A stretch of DNA of 61,701 nt from assembly GCA_001464835.1 (NCBI GenBank), contig LNDS01000034.1, positions 1 to 61,701 on the forward strand, written 5' to 3'. A model generated the notes under the pieces. It saw nothing but the letters and a program-made list of their open reading frames with translations. It was not told the origin of the DNA and searched no databases. Position 1 is the stretch's first letter. The number at the start of each line of letters is the position of its first letter. Positions 28,239 through 38,306 of this stretch are shown here, in pieces. Origin of the DNA: Rhizobiales bacterium Ga0077525 (GTDB taxonomy: Bacteria > Pseudomonadota > Alphaproteobacteria > Rhizobiales > Xanthobacteraceae). The position numbers were made by a program, and so were the translations under genes.

Positions 28239-29006
28239 ATGTCCGCGCAAACCCGCCTGTTCATGTGCCGGTCCGACAATTTCGGCGTGCTGCTGCATGA
28301 CCCGAAAACCGGCGCCACCGCCGCTATCGACGCGCCGGAAGCGGCGCCGATCGAAGTCGCGCTCAAGGCGACCGGGTGGAAGCTGACCGACATTCTGGTC
28401 ACGCATCATCACGCCGACCACACCGACGGCATCATGGCGCTCAAGGCCAAGCACAAATGCCGCGTGGTCGCGCCGGCGGCGGAAGCCAAGACCGTTCCCG
28501 GCGTCGACGAGACCGTGCGCGAGGGCGACAAGGTCAAGGTCGGCTCGCTGACCGGCAATGTGATCGAGACGCCCGGCCACACGCTCGGCCATATCGTCTA
28601 CTGGTTTCACGCCGACAATATTGTTTTCGCCGCCGACACTTTGTTCTCGGTCGGCTGCGGCCGCGTCATCGAAGGCACGATGGACCAGATGTGGTCGTCA
28701 ATGCTGAAAATGCGCGACCTGCCGGACGAGACAAAGATTTTCTGCGGCCACGAATATACCGCCGCCAACATCAAGTTCGCGCTGTCGGTGGACAAGGGCA
28801 ACAAGGATTTGCTGGCGCGCGCGCAGCAGGCGGCCAAGCAGTTGGCGGCGGGCGAGCCGACCATTCCGACCACGATAGGCGAAGAGAAGAAGACCAATCC
28901 GTTTTTGCGCGCGGGGGAGGCCTCGCTGGCCGCGGCGCTTGGCATGGCGGGCAAGCCGGCCAATGAGGTGTTCGCCGAATTGCGCGAGCGGAAGAACAAA
29001 TTCTGA
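28239..29006 (+). CDS. gloB: hydroxyacylglutathione hydrolase (glyoxalase II)
   Basis: A 255-residue metallo-beta-lactamase-fold enzyme that hydrolyses S-D-lactoylglutathione in methylglyoxal detoxification. The metal-binding T-H-H-H-A-D-H-T-D-G is at about residues 57-66, followed by P-G-H-T-L-G-H, A-A-D-T-L-F-S-V-G-C-G-R and F-C-G-H-E-Y-T. The C-terminal substrate-binding helices are present (N-P-F-L-R). The start at 28239 has a GAGGAGA site. The gene overlaps the cupin gene as TGATG. Confidence 0.95.
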   Translation: MSAQTRLFMCRSDNFGVLLHDPKTGATAAIDAPEAAPIEVALKATGWKLTDILVTHHHADHTDGIMALKAKHKCRVVAPAAEAKTVPGVDETVREGDKVKVGSLTGNVIETPGHTLGHIVYWFHADNIVFAADTLFSVGCGRVIEGTMDQMWSSMLKMRDLPDETKIFCGHEYTAANIKFALSVDKGNKDLLARAQQAAKQLAAGEPTIPTTIGEEKKTNPFLRAGEASLAAALGMAGKPANEVFAELRERKNKF

Positions 29007-29428
29007 TGCCTAGCGCGCAAGACATCATCAAGAAGCTCGGCCTCAAGCCGCACCCGGAAGGCGGGCATTATCGCGAGACGTTCCGCGACACGCACACCGT
29101 CGATGGCCGCGCGGCGTCGACTGCGATTCTGTTTCTTTTGGCGCGCGGCGAACGCTCGCACTGGCATCGCGTCGATGCGGTCGAGATCTGGCATTATCAC
29201 GCCGGCGCGCCGCTCGAATTGAAGATCGTCGACGGCAGCAAGGAGCAGATCGTGCGGCTCGGCGCCGACATTCATGCCGATGAAATTCCGCAGGTCACCG
29301 TGCCGGCGCGCGCCTGGCAGGCGGCGCAATCGACCGGCGACTGGACCTTGGTCGGCTGCACGGTGGCACCGGCGTTTACGTTTGACGGGTTTGAACTGGC
29401 GCCGGCGGATTGGACGCCGGGCCGCTAG
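29006..29428 (+). CDS. cupin domain protein (DUF985, Cupin_5)
   Basis: A 140-residue single-cupin protein. H-P-E-G-G-H-Y-R-E-T-F-R near the N-terminus, the cupin core S-H-W-H-R-V-D-A-V-E-I-W-H-Y-H and the C-terminal G-W-T-x-V-G-C-T-V-A-P-A-F region match the DUF985 family. Function is unknown; proposed relations are to sugar isomerase-like cupins. Translationally coupled to gloB. Confidence 0.92.
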   Translation: MPSAQDIIKKLGLKPHPEGGHYRETFRDTHTVDGRAASTAILFLLARGERSHWHRVDAVEIWHYHAGAPLELKIVDGSKEQIVRLGADIHADEIPQVTVPARAWQAAQSTGDWTLVGCTVAPAFTFDGFELAPADWTPGR

Positions 29429-29536
29429 CGCGCGAGCTGCCTGCGTCAATTTCTCTCCTGCAACTCCTTTCGCCTGCCGAACCAATACGGGCTTGACCCG
29501 TTAGCCTCCGGGTTCGGGCATGCAAGGAGTTCCGGG

Positions 29537-29785
29537 ATGAAGCTTGTCACCAAACTGATTGCCGCCGCCGCCATAACCACGATCTTTGCCGGCCCAGCTT
29601 TGGCGCAAAAAATTTCGATCGAGCAAGCCAAGAAGCTTGCCGCTGACAATGGCATGACGACCGTCACCGAAATTGAATTCGACGACGGCAAGTGGGAAAT
29701 CGAAGGCCGCGATGCGTCGAATCGAAAACTGGAAATCGATCTCAACGGCGATACCGGCGCAGTTCTCAAAATCGAGAAGGACTGA
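29537..29785 (+). CDS. small periplasmic PepSY domain protein
   Basis: An 82-residue exported protein with a signal peptide (M-K-L-V-T-K-L-I-A-A-A-A then cleavage after A-L-A-Q). The rest is one PepSY domain, with I-E-Q-A-K-K-L-A-A-D and W-E-I-E-G-R-D. PepSY domains are thought to modulate proteases or bind small ligands. AAGGAG precedes the ATG. It lies between the cupin gene and a convergent EamA exporter. Confidence 0.92.
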   Translation: MKLVTKLIAAAAITTIFAGPALAQKISIEQAKKLAADNGMTTVTEIEFDDGKWEIEGRDASNRKLEIDLNGDTGAVLKIEKD

Positions 29786-29800
29786 CGCGGCGAGCCGTGC

Positions 29801-30670
29801 CTAGCGCTCTTTCCTGCGCAGCATATCCTTCGCGGCGAGCAAGCCGCCGCCGGCAATCAGCAGCGCCGCGAACCACAACGTGACGCTGGCTTCGGCGAAA
29901 CCGGCCAGCACAAGAAACAATGTCGACAGGATCGGCGCCGCGTAGGATGCCACACCGAGCAGCCTGATGTCGCCGCGCTTGACGCCGATGTCCCAGACAT
30001 AAAACGCCGCACCGACCGGGCCGATGCCGAGCGCGGCGACCGCGAGCCATTCGCTTGTTGTGCCCGGCCACACTGTCGTTTCAAACGCGAGGTGACACAA
30101 AGCCGCCAGCACCGCCGTGGCGAGGCAGAAGCCGGCGACCGCCGCGGTCGGCACGCCGGCAAAGCGGCGCGACAGCACCGAGTATCCCGCCCAGACAAAC
30201 GCAGCCAGGAACGCCGCGCTGTAACCGGCGACATAATCCAGCGCCGGCGCAATGCCCTTGCCGAGAAACAGGATGACCGTGCCGGCAAGGCCGAGCAGCG
30301 CGCCCACGATCGAGTGCCAACGCAGATGTTCGCCGGGCAAAAGGCCGGAAAACAGCACGATCAACAGTGGCCAGAAATAATTCAACAGCCCGGCTTCGGC
30401 CGGCGGCGCCAGCCGCAGCGCCACGAAATACAGCGCGTGATAGCCGAACAGGCCGCTGACGCCGAGCAGCCAGACCGGCCACGGCTGACGCAGCGCGTGC
30501 CATGTGCCCGAACCAGACACCCAGACCGCGCCAATCGTTCCGCCGGCCGCGAAGGTCATCGCCGCCAGTTGGAACGGCGGCACCTGCCCAGACGCGACCG
30601 TCAGCAAGGCCAACAGCGACCACATCAGTATCGCGGCGAAACCGAGGAAAGTGGCGCGTTGCGGGGACAT
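29801..30670 (-). CDS. EamA family transporter, YddG-like
   Basis: A 289-residue inner-membrane protein with about ten helices and two EamA repeats. The conserved F-Y-V-W-D-I-G-V-K-R-G-D near residues 224-235 and L-N-Y-F-W-P-L-L-I-V-L are characteristic of the YddG/aromatic amino acid exporter branch; substrate assignment is inference. It is divergent from the autotransporter gene. Confidence 0.92.
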   Translation of the reverse strand: MSPQRATFLGFAAILMWSLLALLTVASGQVPPFQLAAMTFAAGGTIGAVWVSGSGTWHALRQPWPVWLLGVSGLFGYHALYFVALRLAPPAEAGLLNYFWPLLIVLFSGLLPGEHLRWHSIVGALLGLAGTVILFLGKGIAPALDYVAGYSAAFLAAFVWAGYSVLSRRFAGVPTAAVAGFCLATAVLAALCHLAFETTVWPGTTSEWLAVAALGIGPVGAAFYVWDIGVKRGDIRLLGVASYAAPILSTLFLVLAGFAEASVTLWFAALLIAGGGLLAAKDMLRRKER

Positions 30671-30800
30671 TCAGCGGGTCCGGTGGGCCGGGATGCCATA
30701 CGCGAGGAGAAGGCGCAGGACAACAAGTCGCCCGGACTCCCTTCTGTCACAGCCCGGTGTTAAGGTAGTGTTCTTACCTGGGGTTGTGGTGCATTTTTTC

Positions 30801-33338
30801 ATGGCGTCTGAACTGACCGAACGGTTGACGGGCCGCGGCGGTGCATCGTGGCGCGCGGTCCTGCTTGCTGTCGCCTTGTCGGCTTCAGGCGTCTTCGTCA
30901 GCGCGCCGGCGCGCGCCGACTGCTCTCTCAGCGGCTCGACCATCACCTGTACGTCCACCGGCGGCACGCAGACGGCGCCCGTCGGCGGCGCGGGCGATGG
31001 GCTCACCGTCACCATTCAGTCCGGCGCGACCGTCGATGTGTCCGCCACGCCGAATGCGACAGCCGTGGACCTCAACAACACCAACGTCGTGACGAATGCG
31101 GGCACGGTGATCAGCGGCGACACTGCGTTCGGCATCAGCGTCAACACCAACAACCAGGTCACCAATACCGGCAATATCATTGTCGGCAACGGCTCGACCG
31201 GCATCAATGCCTGCTGCGACAACACGATCCTGAACCACGGCATCATCACCGCCGGGTCCGGCGGCAACACTTTCGGCATTTTCGTCACCGACAACAGCAC
31301 GGTCACGAATTTCAACACGATTTCGGTCGGATCCGGCGGCTACGGCATTTTTGCCGCCGGCGACGGTGGCACGCCGCAAAAGACAATCACCAACAGCGGC
31401 ACAATCGACGCCGTCGGCGGCTTCGGCATCGGCGCGGTCGACAACTATAACGTCCTCAATTCGGGAACGATTTCCGTCGGCGACAACGGTACCGGCATCC
31501 AGGCCGGCGGCGGCAACACCGTCACCAATGCCGGCACGATCAATGTCAGCGGCGGCGGCATGGGCGTCTATCTCAATGGCCTTACGGGCGTCTCTACCAG
31601 CGGCAATACGTTCAATAATACCGGCAGCGTGCTGGCAACGGGACCGACCTTTGCGATCTTCGGCACTTCCGACAACACCATTGTCAACACCGGCATCCTT
31701 CAAGGTGCGGTCATCCTGGTCGGGACCAACAATATTCTCACCAACCGCGGCACCATGATTGGCGCCGATCTCGACACCTTGACGCCGTCGGGCGGCCAGA
31801 TCGGCGGCACGCTGGTCAACGATCCGGGCGGCATTATCGCAATCCGCGTGACGCCGACGCAGAACGATTTCTATACCGCGGACACGATCGTGCTGAATGG
31901 CGGCCGGCTGCACATGGTGGTGAAGCCCGACCTTTACAACACGACCACCGTCTATTCGCAGGCAACGACCGGCTTCTCGCCAATCGGGGGCTGCGGCTGC
32001 ACCACCTTGAGCGGCACATTCGACAGCGTAACGACCTCATCGCCGTTCTTCACCGCGACCGCCGATTACAGCAGCGGCAACAGCGTCAATGTCACGCTGA
32101 CGCGCCTCGCCATGACCGCCCTGCCCGGCATGACGGACAACCAGCGCGCCGTCGCGAATGTGCTGGAGCCCGGCTATTCGACCGGGCTGACCGGTGATCT
32201 CGCGACTTTCTATGCCAACCTGTTCGCGGCGGCGTCGCTCTCCGCGCTCGACCAGTTGTCCGGCGCCGGCACCGCCGCCGCGCAGGACGGCGCCTTCGCC
32301 GCCGGCGGCCAGTTCAGCGGCATGATGATGCAGCAGGTGCTGGGCTGGCTGAACGGCACGCCCGGCGGCACCACATTCACCTTCGGCGCACCGCTCGGCT
32401 ATGCCAGCGCGCCGAAAGACAAGTTCGCCGGCAAGCCCGGCCATGACGCCTTCGCGGCGATGCCGGCGCGCGCGCAAGCCGAGCAAGGCCTGTGGCGCGC
32501 CTGGACGCTCGGCTTCGGCGGCGCGCGCACGGTCGATGGTCAGGGTGGCACCGCCAATCAGAAGTCAACGACCTTCGGCGGCGCTTTCGGCATCGACCGG
32601 CAGCTTTCGCCCGACTTGCTGTTCGGCTTTGCCGCTGGCGGCAGTTCGTCGCATTTCTCGACGTCTGGCGTGGCGACGTCGGGCCGCATCGATGCCGGGC
32701 ACGTCGGCTTTTACGCGGTGCAGCGCCTGGGCGCGGCCTATATCGCCGCCACCGTGAATTATGCGCGCGGCGATACCTCGACCGAACGCACCATTGCGGG
32801 CGTCGGACCGACGGAAATCGCCAAGGGCCGTTTCGCCAGCGACCAGCTCAGCGGGCGCTTCGAAATCGGCCGCAAATACGGCTTCAGCAATTACTCGCTG
32901 ACGCCGTTTGTCGCGCTCGAGCCGGCGGTGCTGTGGCAGCGCGGCTATGCGGAGAGTTCGACGACGCTCGGCGGCGCGCCGGGCGTGCTCGGCTTGAACT
33001 ACGGCGCAAACACGGTGACATCGCTGCCGCTGCTGATCGGCGCGCAGGTCGATACGCGCCGCGTGCTGGCTAACGGGCAGACATTGTCGCCCTTCGCGCG
33101 GCTGTCATGGGTGCATGAGTTCAAGCCGGAGCGCAGCGTCACCGCGTCGTTCATCAGCATTCCCGGCGCCGCCTTCACCGCCGACGGCGCACGGCCCGCC
33201 GCCGACGCGCTGCGCATCGAGGCCGGCGGGACTTTGACCCTGAGCCGCAACACCGCTTTGTTCGCCAATTTCAACAGCGAAGTATCGGCGCGCAGCCGCA
33301 GCATTTCCGCGCTCGGCGGCGTGCGGACCAACTGGTAA
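30801..33338 (+). CDS. autotransporter (type V secretion) with cysteine-bearing passenger
   Basis: An 845-residue outer-membrane autotransporter. A signal peptide (hydrophobic run from about residue 18, cleavage after A-R-A) is followed by a passenger made of repeated motifs of the form T-N-x-G-T-I and N-T-G-x-I (about residues 60-400), which should form a beta-helix. The last roughly 280 residues form the 12-strand beta-barrel (W-R-A-W-T-L-G-F-G-G start), ending in aromatic W. Unusually for an autotransporter, the passenger holds several Cys pairs (A-D-C-S, I-T-C-T, A-C-C-D, G-C-G-C). The start at 30801 gives the signal peptide. No catalytic domain is apparent, so an adhesin or surface layer role is inferred. 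Confidence 0.9.
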   Translation: MASELTERLTGRGGASWRAVLLAVALSASGVFVSAPARADCSLSGSTITCTSTGGTQTAPVGGAGDGLTVTIQSGATVDVSATPNATAVDLNNTNVVTNAGTVISGDTAFGISVNTNNQVTNTGNIIVGNGSTGINACCDNTILNHGIITAGSGGNTFGIFVTDNSTVTNFNTISVGSGGYGIFAAGDGGTPQKTITNSGTIDAVGGFGIGAVDNYNVLNSGTISVGDNGTGIQAGGGNTVTNAGTINVSGGGMGVYLNGLTGVSTSGNTFNNTGSVLATGPTFAIFGTSDNTIVNTGILQGAVILVGTNNILTNRGTMIGADLDTLTPSGGQIGGTLVNDPGGIIAIRVTPTQNDFYTADTIVLNGGRLHMVVKPDLYNTTTVYSQATTGFSPIGGCGCTTLSGTFDSVTTSSPFFTATADYSSGNSVNVTLTRLAMTALPGMTDNQRAVANVLEPGYSTGLTGDLATFYANLFAAASLSALDQLSGAGTAAAQDGAFAAGGQFSGMMMQQVLGWLNGTPGGTTFTFGAPLGYASAPKDKFAGKPGHDAFAAMPARAQAEQGLWRAWTLGFGGARTVDGQGGTANQKSTTFGGAFGIDRQLSPDLLFGFAAGGSSSHFSTSGVATSGRIDAGHVGFYAVQRLGAAYIAATVNYARGDTSTERTIAGVGPTEIAKGRFASDQLSGRFEIGRKYGFSNYSLTPFVALEPAVLWQRGYAESSTTLGGAPGVLGLNYGANTVTSLPLLIGAQVDTRRVLANGQTLSPFARLSWVHEFKPERSVTASFISIPGAAFTADGARPAADALRIEAGGTLTLSRNTALFANFNSEVSARSRSISALGGVRTNW

Positions 33339-33341
33339 TTT

Positions 33342-34418
33342 TTAAGATAATGCGTCGGCGACGGCCTTGCCGCAGGTCACGGTATCGGCCGGACCTTTCA
33401 GATCGCGCGTGCGCAATTTGTCCTGCGCCAGCACAACTTCAATCGCCTTGACGATGGCTTTCGCCGCCTCCGGCTCGCCGAGATGCTCAAGCATCATTGC
33501 GCCCGACCAGATTTGTCCAATCGGATTGGCGATGCCCTGGCCGTAAATATCCGGCGCCGAGCCGTGCACCGGCTCGAACACCGACGGAAACAGCCGCTCC
33601 GGATTGATATTGCCCGAGGGCGCGATGCCGATGGTGCCGGTGCAGGCGGGACCGAGGTCGGAGAGAATATCGCCGAACAGATTGGAGGCGACGACGACGT
33701 TGAACTTGTCCGGGTTCATGACGAAGTGCGCGGTCAAGATGTCGATGTGAAACTGGTTCCAATTCACGTCGGGATAGTTCTTCGCCATTTCTTTCACGCG
33801 CTCGTCCCAGTACGGCATGGTGATGGCGATGCCGTTCGACTTGGTCGCCGAGGTCAGATGCTTCTTCGGCGTGGTCTTGGCCAGCTCGAAGGCGAATTTC
33901 AAGACACGATCGACGCCGATGCGGCTCATCACCGTTTCCTGCACCACCACTTCGCGGTCGGTGCCTGGAAACATTTTGCCGCCGATCGACGAGTATTCGC
34001 CTTCGGTGTTCTCGCGCACTACCCAGAAATCTATGTCGCCCGGTTTGCGGCCGGCCAAAGGCGACGGCACGCCGGGCATCAGCCGCACCGGTCGCAGGTT
34101 GACGTATTGATCGAACTCGCGGCGGAACAGGATCAGCGAGCCCCACAGCGAAATGTGGTCCGGCACACGGTCCGGCATGCCGACGGCGCCGAAATAAATG
34201 GCGTCGTGCTTGCCGATTTTCTCCTTCCAGTCCTCCGGCATCATGCGGCCGTGCTTGTCGTAATAGTCGCAGGAGGCGAAATCGAAATCGTCGAAAGCGA
34301 GCTTGAAGCCGAACTTCTTCGCCGCCGCCTCCAGCACGCGCACGCCCTCCGGCATGACTTCCTTGCCAATGCCGTCGCCAGGAATGACGGCGACGCGGTG
34401 AATGCGGTTCGTGGTCAT
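33342..34418 (-). CDS. tartrate / D-malate dehydrogenase (isocitrate-isopropylmalate dehydrogenase family)
   Basis: A 358-residue NAD-dependent decarboxylating dehydrogenase of the TTUC type. V-A-V-I-P-G-D-G-I-G-K-E at the N-terminus, F-G-A-V-G-M-P, R-P-V-R-L-M-P-G-V, V-V-R-E-N-T-E-G-E-Y-S, the metal-site S-N-L-F-G-D-I-L-S-D-L and E-P-V-H-G-S-A-P-D-I are all present. Family members act on tartrate, D-malate or 3-isopropylmalate; sequence favours tartrate/D-malate over LeuB because of D-V-N-W-N and the E-N-T-E-G-E-Y-S form. It ends three bases from the convergent autotransporter stop. The gene stands alone. Confidence 0.93.
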   Translation of the reverse strand: MTTNRIHRVAVIPGDGIGKEVMPEGVRVLEAAAKKFGFKLAFDDFDFASCDYYDKHGRMMPEDWKEKIGKHDAIYFGAVGMPDRVPDHISLWGSLILFRREFDQYVNLRPVRLMPGVPSPLAGRKPGDIDFWVVRENTEGEYSSIGGKMFPGTDREVVVQETVMSRIGVDRVLKFAFELAKTTPKKHLTSATKSNGIAITMPYWDERVKEMAKNYPDVNWNQFHIDILTAHFVMNPDKFNVVVASNLFGDILSDLGPACTGTIGIAPSGNINPERLFPSVFEPVHGSAPDIYGQGIANPIGQIWSGAMMLEHLGEPEAAKAIVKAIEVVLAQDKLRTRDLKGPADTVTCGKAVADALS

Positions 34419-34546
34419 GGGGGCTCCCGGTCACATGGCGCAAGAGGCGGCGAACGCCGCCCGCGATGACTTATGACACGTATCCCATGCGATCAAGGCC
34501 TATCCGGCAGGCGACCCTGGGGGCATTTCAAGCACCCCGGCGCCGA

Positions 34547-36301
34547 TCATGGCATTGTAATTTTCCGCTCATCGAGCGCGACCCGGACTTTGTCGATGGC
34601 GAAACGCTGGACCCAGTCGTCCTTTTTCAGCCACCAATACGATGCGATGCCGGCCTTAAACGCCGTGCTCGGCTTGTATTGCGCGACGAGCGCATCCTTG
34701 ATGGCATCGGCGCGTTTAAGCACTTTCTTTTTCAGATCGCCGGCTTTCAGATCGGCGGGCGCCGTCGGCCATGGTGGCAGCTCCGTATAATCGCTGGATG
34801 CCAGCTTGCCGAGCAGCGGCACTATCGGCAGATATTTCTTTCCGGCAAAACGGTCTCCCGGTTCGGACTCCGGGACGAACTGGAAAGCCGCGGTGAACTC
34901 CTTGCCCTGCCAGTTTACAAAGAGCGGATTGACGGTCTGCGCGACCCAATCCGCGGGCAGCGCGAAATGCCGCGACAAAAAGCGCTGACAGTTGCGCCTG
35001 CCTAACATGAAATCGAAGTGCCGGAATTCCTTCGACAGGAATCCGCCAAACCCGCCAAGACTGCCACACGCGATGGAATATTTCTCAGCCTCGCCATTCT
35101 TTTTGTAGCGCACCGGCATGATGGCGTAGCGGCTTGCTACATTGTCGTCGTCGGCGAGCGCCAATTCATCGAGCTTGAAGCGCGCCTGCGAAACCATCGC
35201 GCCGACAAGATTCTTGATGACGTCGAGCAAATGGCTATGTTGTTTTACATCGTAATCTTCTTCCAGCTCGAAAAGATTCGGGAATGGATCGATCAGAATA
35301 ACGCCGCGCGTGGCCTCAAGAGGGTCGCGCTTGTTCTGCTTGTCCGGGCCTTCCGACAGAGCGACACGGCAAAGCTCCAGCGGCTCGTTATTAAAAACGC
35401 CGCCGTCGGCATTGACGAAATCATACTTTCCATCTTTGAAATTGTCGCGCTTATCGATGGGTGGATGCAGGCTCGTCTTGCCCAAAGACCGGTCGTACCA
35501 TTGCCGTTGTTCATAGTCGCCAAAGTCACGGAACAGCCCGCGCGCCGAAAGGCCGACCGGAAACGCACCGCTGGCCAGAGCCGCATCGCCAAGCCGCTTC
35601 CAATCACTGGCGTTCTTCCCGGCCTGCAACCTGACCGGGCCTCCAACCCCGGTGCCGGCCGACCTGCCCCACTGAAATTGGACCCAGTCGGCGTGCAGCG
35701 ACATTTGATGTTCGGCCGGCACGCCGCTTCCGGAATTGAGCTTCAATCCGTACCGCACGCCGCGCAGATTGCTGACGCAAAAGAACACCGGCAGTTCATC
35801 GAGAACATAAGGCCGCGGGTAATCGGTCTTGTTGGCGTACAGCAACGCATTTTCGAGAATGTCATCGAGCGGCTTTGAGTTGAGCAGCGAGAGCAGCTCT
35901 TCTTTTTTATCGATGTCGCTGGTCGACAGCAGCTTGTCGTAGTGAATGTCATTCACCCAACAGTCGTAAAGCGGATTTCCCGTTGCTTTGGTGTCATTGA
36001 CGGCGCGTTTTGTCGTTACCGGAGGGACGCGAGTGCCCAGGATCGTCGCCACGATTGCAGTGATCATGCTGCCGGCCGATGTGCCGGACAACGCTTTCAG
36101 TCGAACGTCGTGGGGCGGATCGATAATCGGAGCTTCGTCCCTCAGACCGGTTTTCAAATAACGTGTATCCCGCCCGGCTCGCACATCCTCAATCGCATCG
36201 AGTGCCTCAAACAGGAAATCGACAACACCTGCCGTATAGGCGCCTGCCGAAACGGCACCGGCCATTGTCAGGCCGATCTCGAATGTCGGTTTTTCCGCCA
36301 T
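34547..36301 (-). CDS. large patatin-like phospholipase domain protein
   Basis: A 584-residue cytosolic-looking protein with no signal peptide. The oxyanion motif is G-L-T-M-A-G-A-V-S-A-G-A-Y at residues about 10-22, the nucleophile serine is in L-S-G-T-S-A-G-S-M (about 70-78), and the catalytic Asp in N-A-D-G-G-V-F-N-N-E near residue 300. The oxyanion loop (M-A-G-A) differs from canonical G-G-G-x-R-G. The C-terminal 250 residues include F-G-G-F-L-S-K-E-F-R-H-F-D-F-M-L-G-R-R-N, shared with long bacterial patatin-related proteins. Lipid acyl hydrolase activity is inferred. It has no immunity or secretion gene beside it. Confidence 0.88.
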   Translation of the reverse strand: MAEKPTFEIGLTMAGAVSAGAYTAGVVDFLFEALDAIEDVRAGRDTRYLKTGLRDEAPIIDPPHDVRLKALSGTSAGSMITAIVATILGTRVPPVTTKRAVNDTKATGNPLYDCWVNDIHYDKLLSTSDIDKKEELLSLLNSKPLDDILENALLYANKTDYPRPYVLDELPVFFCVSNLRGVRYGLKLNSGSGVPAEHQMSLHADWVQFQWGRSAGTGVGGPVRLQAGKNASDWKRLGDAALASGAFPVGLSARGLFRDFGDYEQRQWYDRSLGKTSLHPPIDKRDNFKDGKYDFVNADGGVFNNEPLELCRVALSEGPDKQNKRDPLEATRGVILIDPFPNLFELEEDYDVKQHSHLLDVIKNLVGAMVSQARFKLDELALADDDNVASRYAIMPVRYKKNGEAEKYSIACGSLGGFGGFLSKEFRHFDFMLGRRNCQRFLSRHFALPADWVAQTVNPLFVNWQGKEFTAAFQFVPESEPGDRFAGKKYLPIVPLLGKLASSDYTELPPWPTAPADLKAGDLKKKVLKRADAIKDALVAQYKPSTAFKAGIASYWWLKKDDWVQRFAIDKVRVALDERKITMP

Positions 36302-36395
36302 GATAAGTCCCCCCTCGCTCCCGCCATGCGCACGCGCGGGGGTAGCGTAAAGGAGAAATTACACCGTGGCGAGAGATGAGCCGGATTGACGTCTC

Positions 36396-36522
36396 GTCAG
36401 GCGAAATACTGCCCGCCATTGGCGGCGAGCGTCGAGCCGGTCAGCAGGCCGGCCTCGTCGGCGGCGAGGAAGACGACGCAGCGCGCGATTTCTTCCGGCT
36501 CGCCGAGACGGCGATCGGGATC
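36396..36522 (-). pseudogene. 3' remnant of a second phbB-like gene
   Basis: This 127-base segment matches the 3' end of the intact phbB at 38743-38870 with seven substitutions and one missing base. On the minus strand it still encodes the last 36 or so residues (E-E-I-A-R-C-V-V-F-L-A ... G-S-T-L-A-A-N-G-G-Q-Y-F-A stop), with the changes giving mild or silent differences. The rest of the gene is gone, replaced by the chemoreceptor gene. It is therefore a relic of a diverged paralogue or a duplication scar. Confidence 0.9.
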
Positions 36523-36570
36523 GGCGAGCCCCACCGCGAACTGTGTCGGGCACCCGGCCGGCCCGTCCCT

Positions 36571-38253
36571 CTAGGCCGCGATCACGCGCTTGAGAAATTC
36601 TTCGACCAGAGCGTCGAACTTGCGCGCGGCCACCGCCGACGTGCCGGACGCGGCCTCGACATGCTCAGCCGCGGCCTGCGTGCGCGCAACCGCCATGGCG
36701 AGATCCTCGACAACGCGGGAGAGGTCCGCGGTCCAGCCGGCGGCATCCTGCAGATTCCGGTTGACTTGCACCGCCGCCATATTCTGGGAATCCACCGCGG
36801 TGGAAATCACCGATGCGTGCGTCGTGGCGTCGCCGCTGTTGCTGACGATGGCGCGGATGTCATTAACCGCGGCCGCAGTCCGGCTGCGGATGTCGTTGAT
36901 GCGCATCGTAATCTTTTCGGTGGCCGCCGCGGTCTGCGTGGCCAGCGATTTCACTTCGGACGCTACCACCGCGAATCCGCGCCCGGCCGCCCCGGCGCGA
37001 GCCGCCTCGATGGTCGCGTTCAACGCCAGCAGATTGGTCTGACCGGCGACGGATTCGATGAAAGAAACAACATCGCCGATGGTCTGCGTCGCCTCCGCCA
37101 GGCCATCGATCGATGTCGATGTCATGCGGGCGCGCTGCGCGGCCTGGCCGATCGCCGTTTCTGCTTGCCTCACCGAATGGGCAATGCTGTCGACCGACCC
37201 GGACAATTGCTCGGTGGCCGCCGCCACACTCGCAACATTGGTCGACACCTCATTCGACGCGTTAGTCGCCAACCCCGCCGCGCTTTGCGTATCGGCGGCG
37301 GCAGCGATCAAGTCCCTGGCCGCAAGACTCATGGCCTTGACCGACTTCTCATTTTCGCCGAGGGCGGCAACAACGGCCGCGCGAAATTCGGCAATGGTCG
37401 CTTCCAGTTTTTCGCGGCGCTTGTCGCGTTCGACCATGTCGCGGGCGCGCTCTTCCGAGAGCCGGCGGCGCGCCTGCGCATTGTCGCGAAAGACCTGCAA
37501 CGCCGACAGGATCGCGCCGATTTCGTCGGACGTGGTCGCCGCCGGCACGGGACTGTTAATATCACCGTCGGCGATTCTGGACACGGCGGCGATGGCCTCG
37601 CCAAGCGGCCGCTTGACGCCGTAATGCAGCAGCAGCCAGCCCGCCACCAAAGTCACGGCCATGCCGGCAATCAGCGCCGTGAGGATATTCTGCCTGGCCT
37701 CGACCGCGCGGCGATCGAAAGCCCTGGCGGCGGCACTGGCGCTGCGGTGCACGATGTCCTCGGCCTTGACGACGACCGCGCGCACCCGGCCTGCATGAAT
37801 GACAGCCGCGGCCAGATGAAAAATCTGCTCGTCGTGCGAACGCTTGCCGAAATCTTCCTTGGTTTCCTGCCAGGCATGCCGCATCTCCTTGACCGAGGTG
37901 GCGAAGGTCTCCCGCTCTTCCGCGCTCACGACATCCTGCAAAATCGGAGCGACCGGCGCTTGCAGCGCCTCAAGCCGCGTCAACAGCGTGTCGCTTTCCT
38001 CGATCGCCGCTTTTTGCTCGGCCGGCGTCAGATCGAGACCGATCGACGAGAAAGCCGTCGCCGCCCCCAATGCAACGATCACCACCTCGTTGATCGTTTC
38101 GCGGCGCTGTTCCTCGGCACGCTCGACCTTGCCAAGCGTCTGCAAGGCCGTCAGTTCGTGAAGGCTCAGGCCGACGATCAGCGCGGTCACGACCGCACCA
38201 CCGGCGAGAATGGCGGTGATCCGCTGGCGGAGGCCCAAGCGTTGCAGCATCAT
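36571..38253 (-). CDS. methyl-accepting chemotaxis protein
   Basis: A 560-residue chemoreceptor. TM1 is near residues 11-31 and TM2 near 188-210, framing a four-helix periplasmic sensor of about 155 residues ([17 protein letters not shown]). A HAMP domain (K-R-P-L-G-E-A-I, then I-A-D-G-D-I) leads to the cytoplasmic signalling helix with the hairpin tip [20 protein letters not shown]. No C-terminal CheR-binding pentapeptide is seen. No che genes are near. The ligand is unknown. A phbB remnant lies just past its stop. Confidence 0.93.
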   Translation of the reverse strand: MMLQRLGLRQRITAILAGGAVVTALIVGLSLHELTALQTLGKVERAEEQRRETINEVVIVALGAATAFSSIGLDLTPAEQKAAIEESDTLLTRLEALQAPVAPILQDVVSAEERETFATSVKEMRHAWQETKEDFGKRSHDEQIFHLAAAVIHAGRVRAVVVKAEDIVHRSASAAARAFDRRAVEARQNILTALIAGMAVTLVAGWLLLHYGVKRPLGEAIAAVSRIADGDINSPVPAATTSDEIGAILSALQVFRDNAQARRRLSEERARDMVERDKRREKLEATIAEFRAAVVAALGENEKSVKAMSLAARDLIAAAADTQSAAGLATNASNEVSTNVASVAAATEQLSGSVDSIAHSVRQAETAIGQAAQRARMTSTSIDGLAEATQTIGDVVSFIESVAGQTNLLALNATIEAARAGAAGRGFAVVASEVKSLATQTAAATEKITMRINDIRSRTAAAVNDIRAIVSNSGDATTHASVISTAVDSQNMAAVQVNRNLQDAAGWTADLSRVVEDLAMAVARTQAAAEHVEAASGTSAVAARKFDALVEEFLKRVIAA

Positions 38254-38306
38254 TGCCCTTCCGCGAGAGGGAGAAGCTCCCGCTCGTCGCGGAAGTCCCT
38301 ACACCA

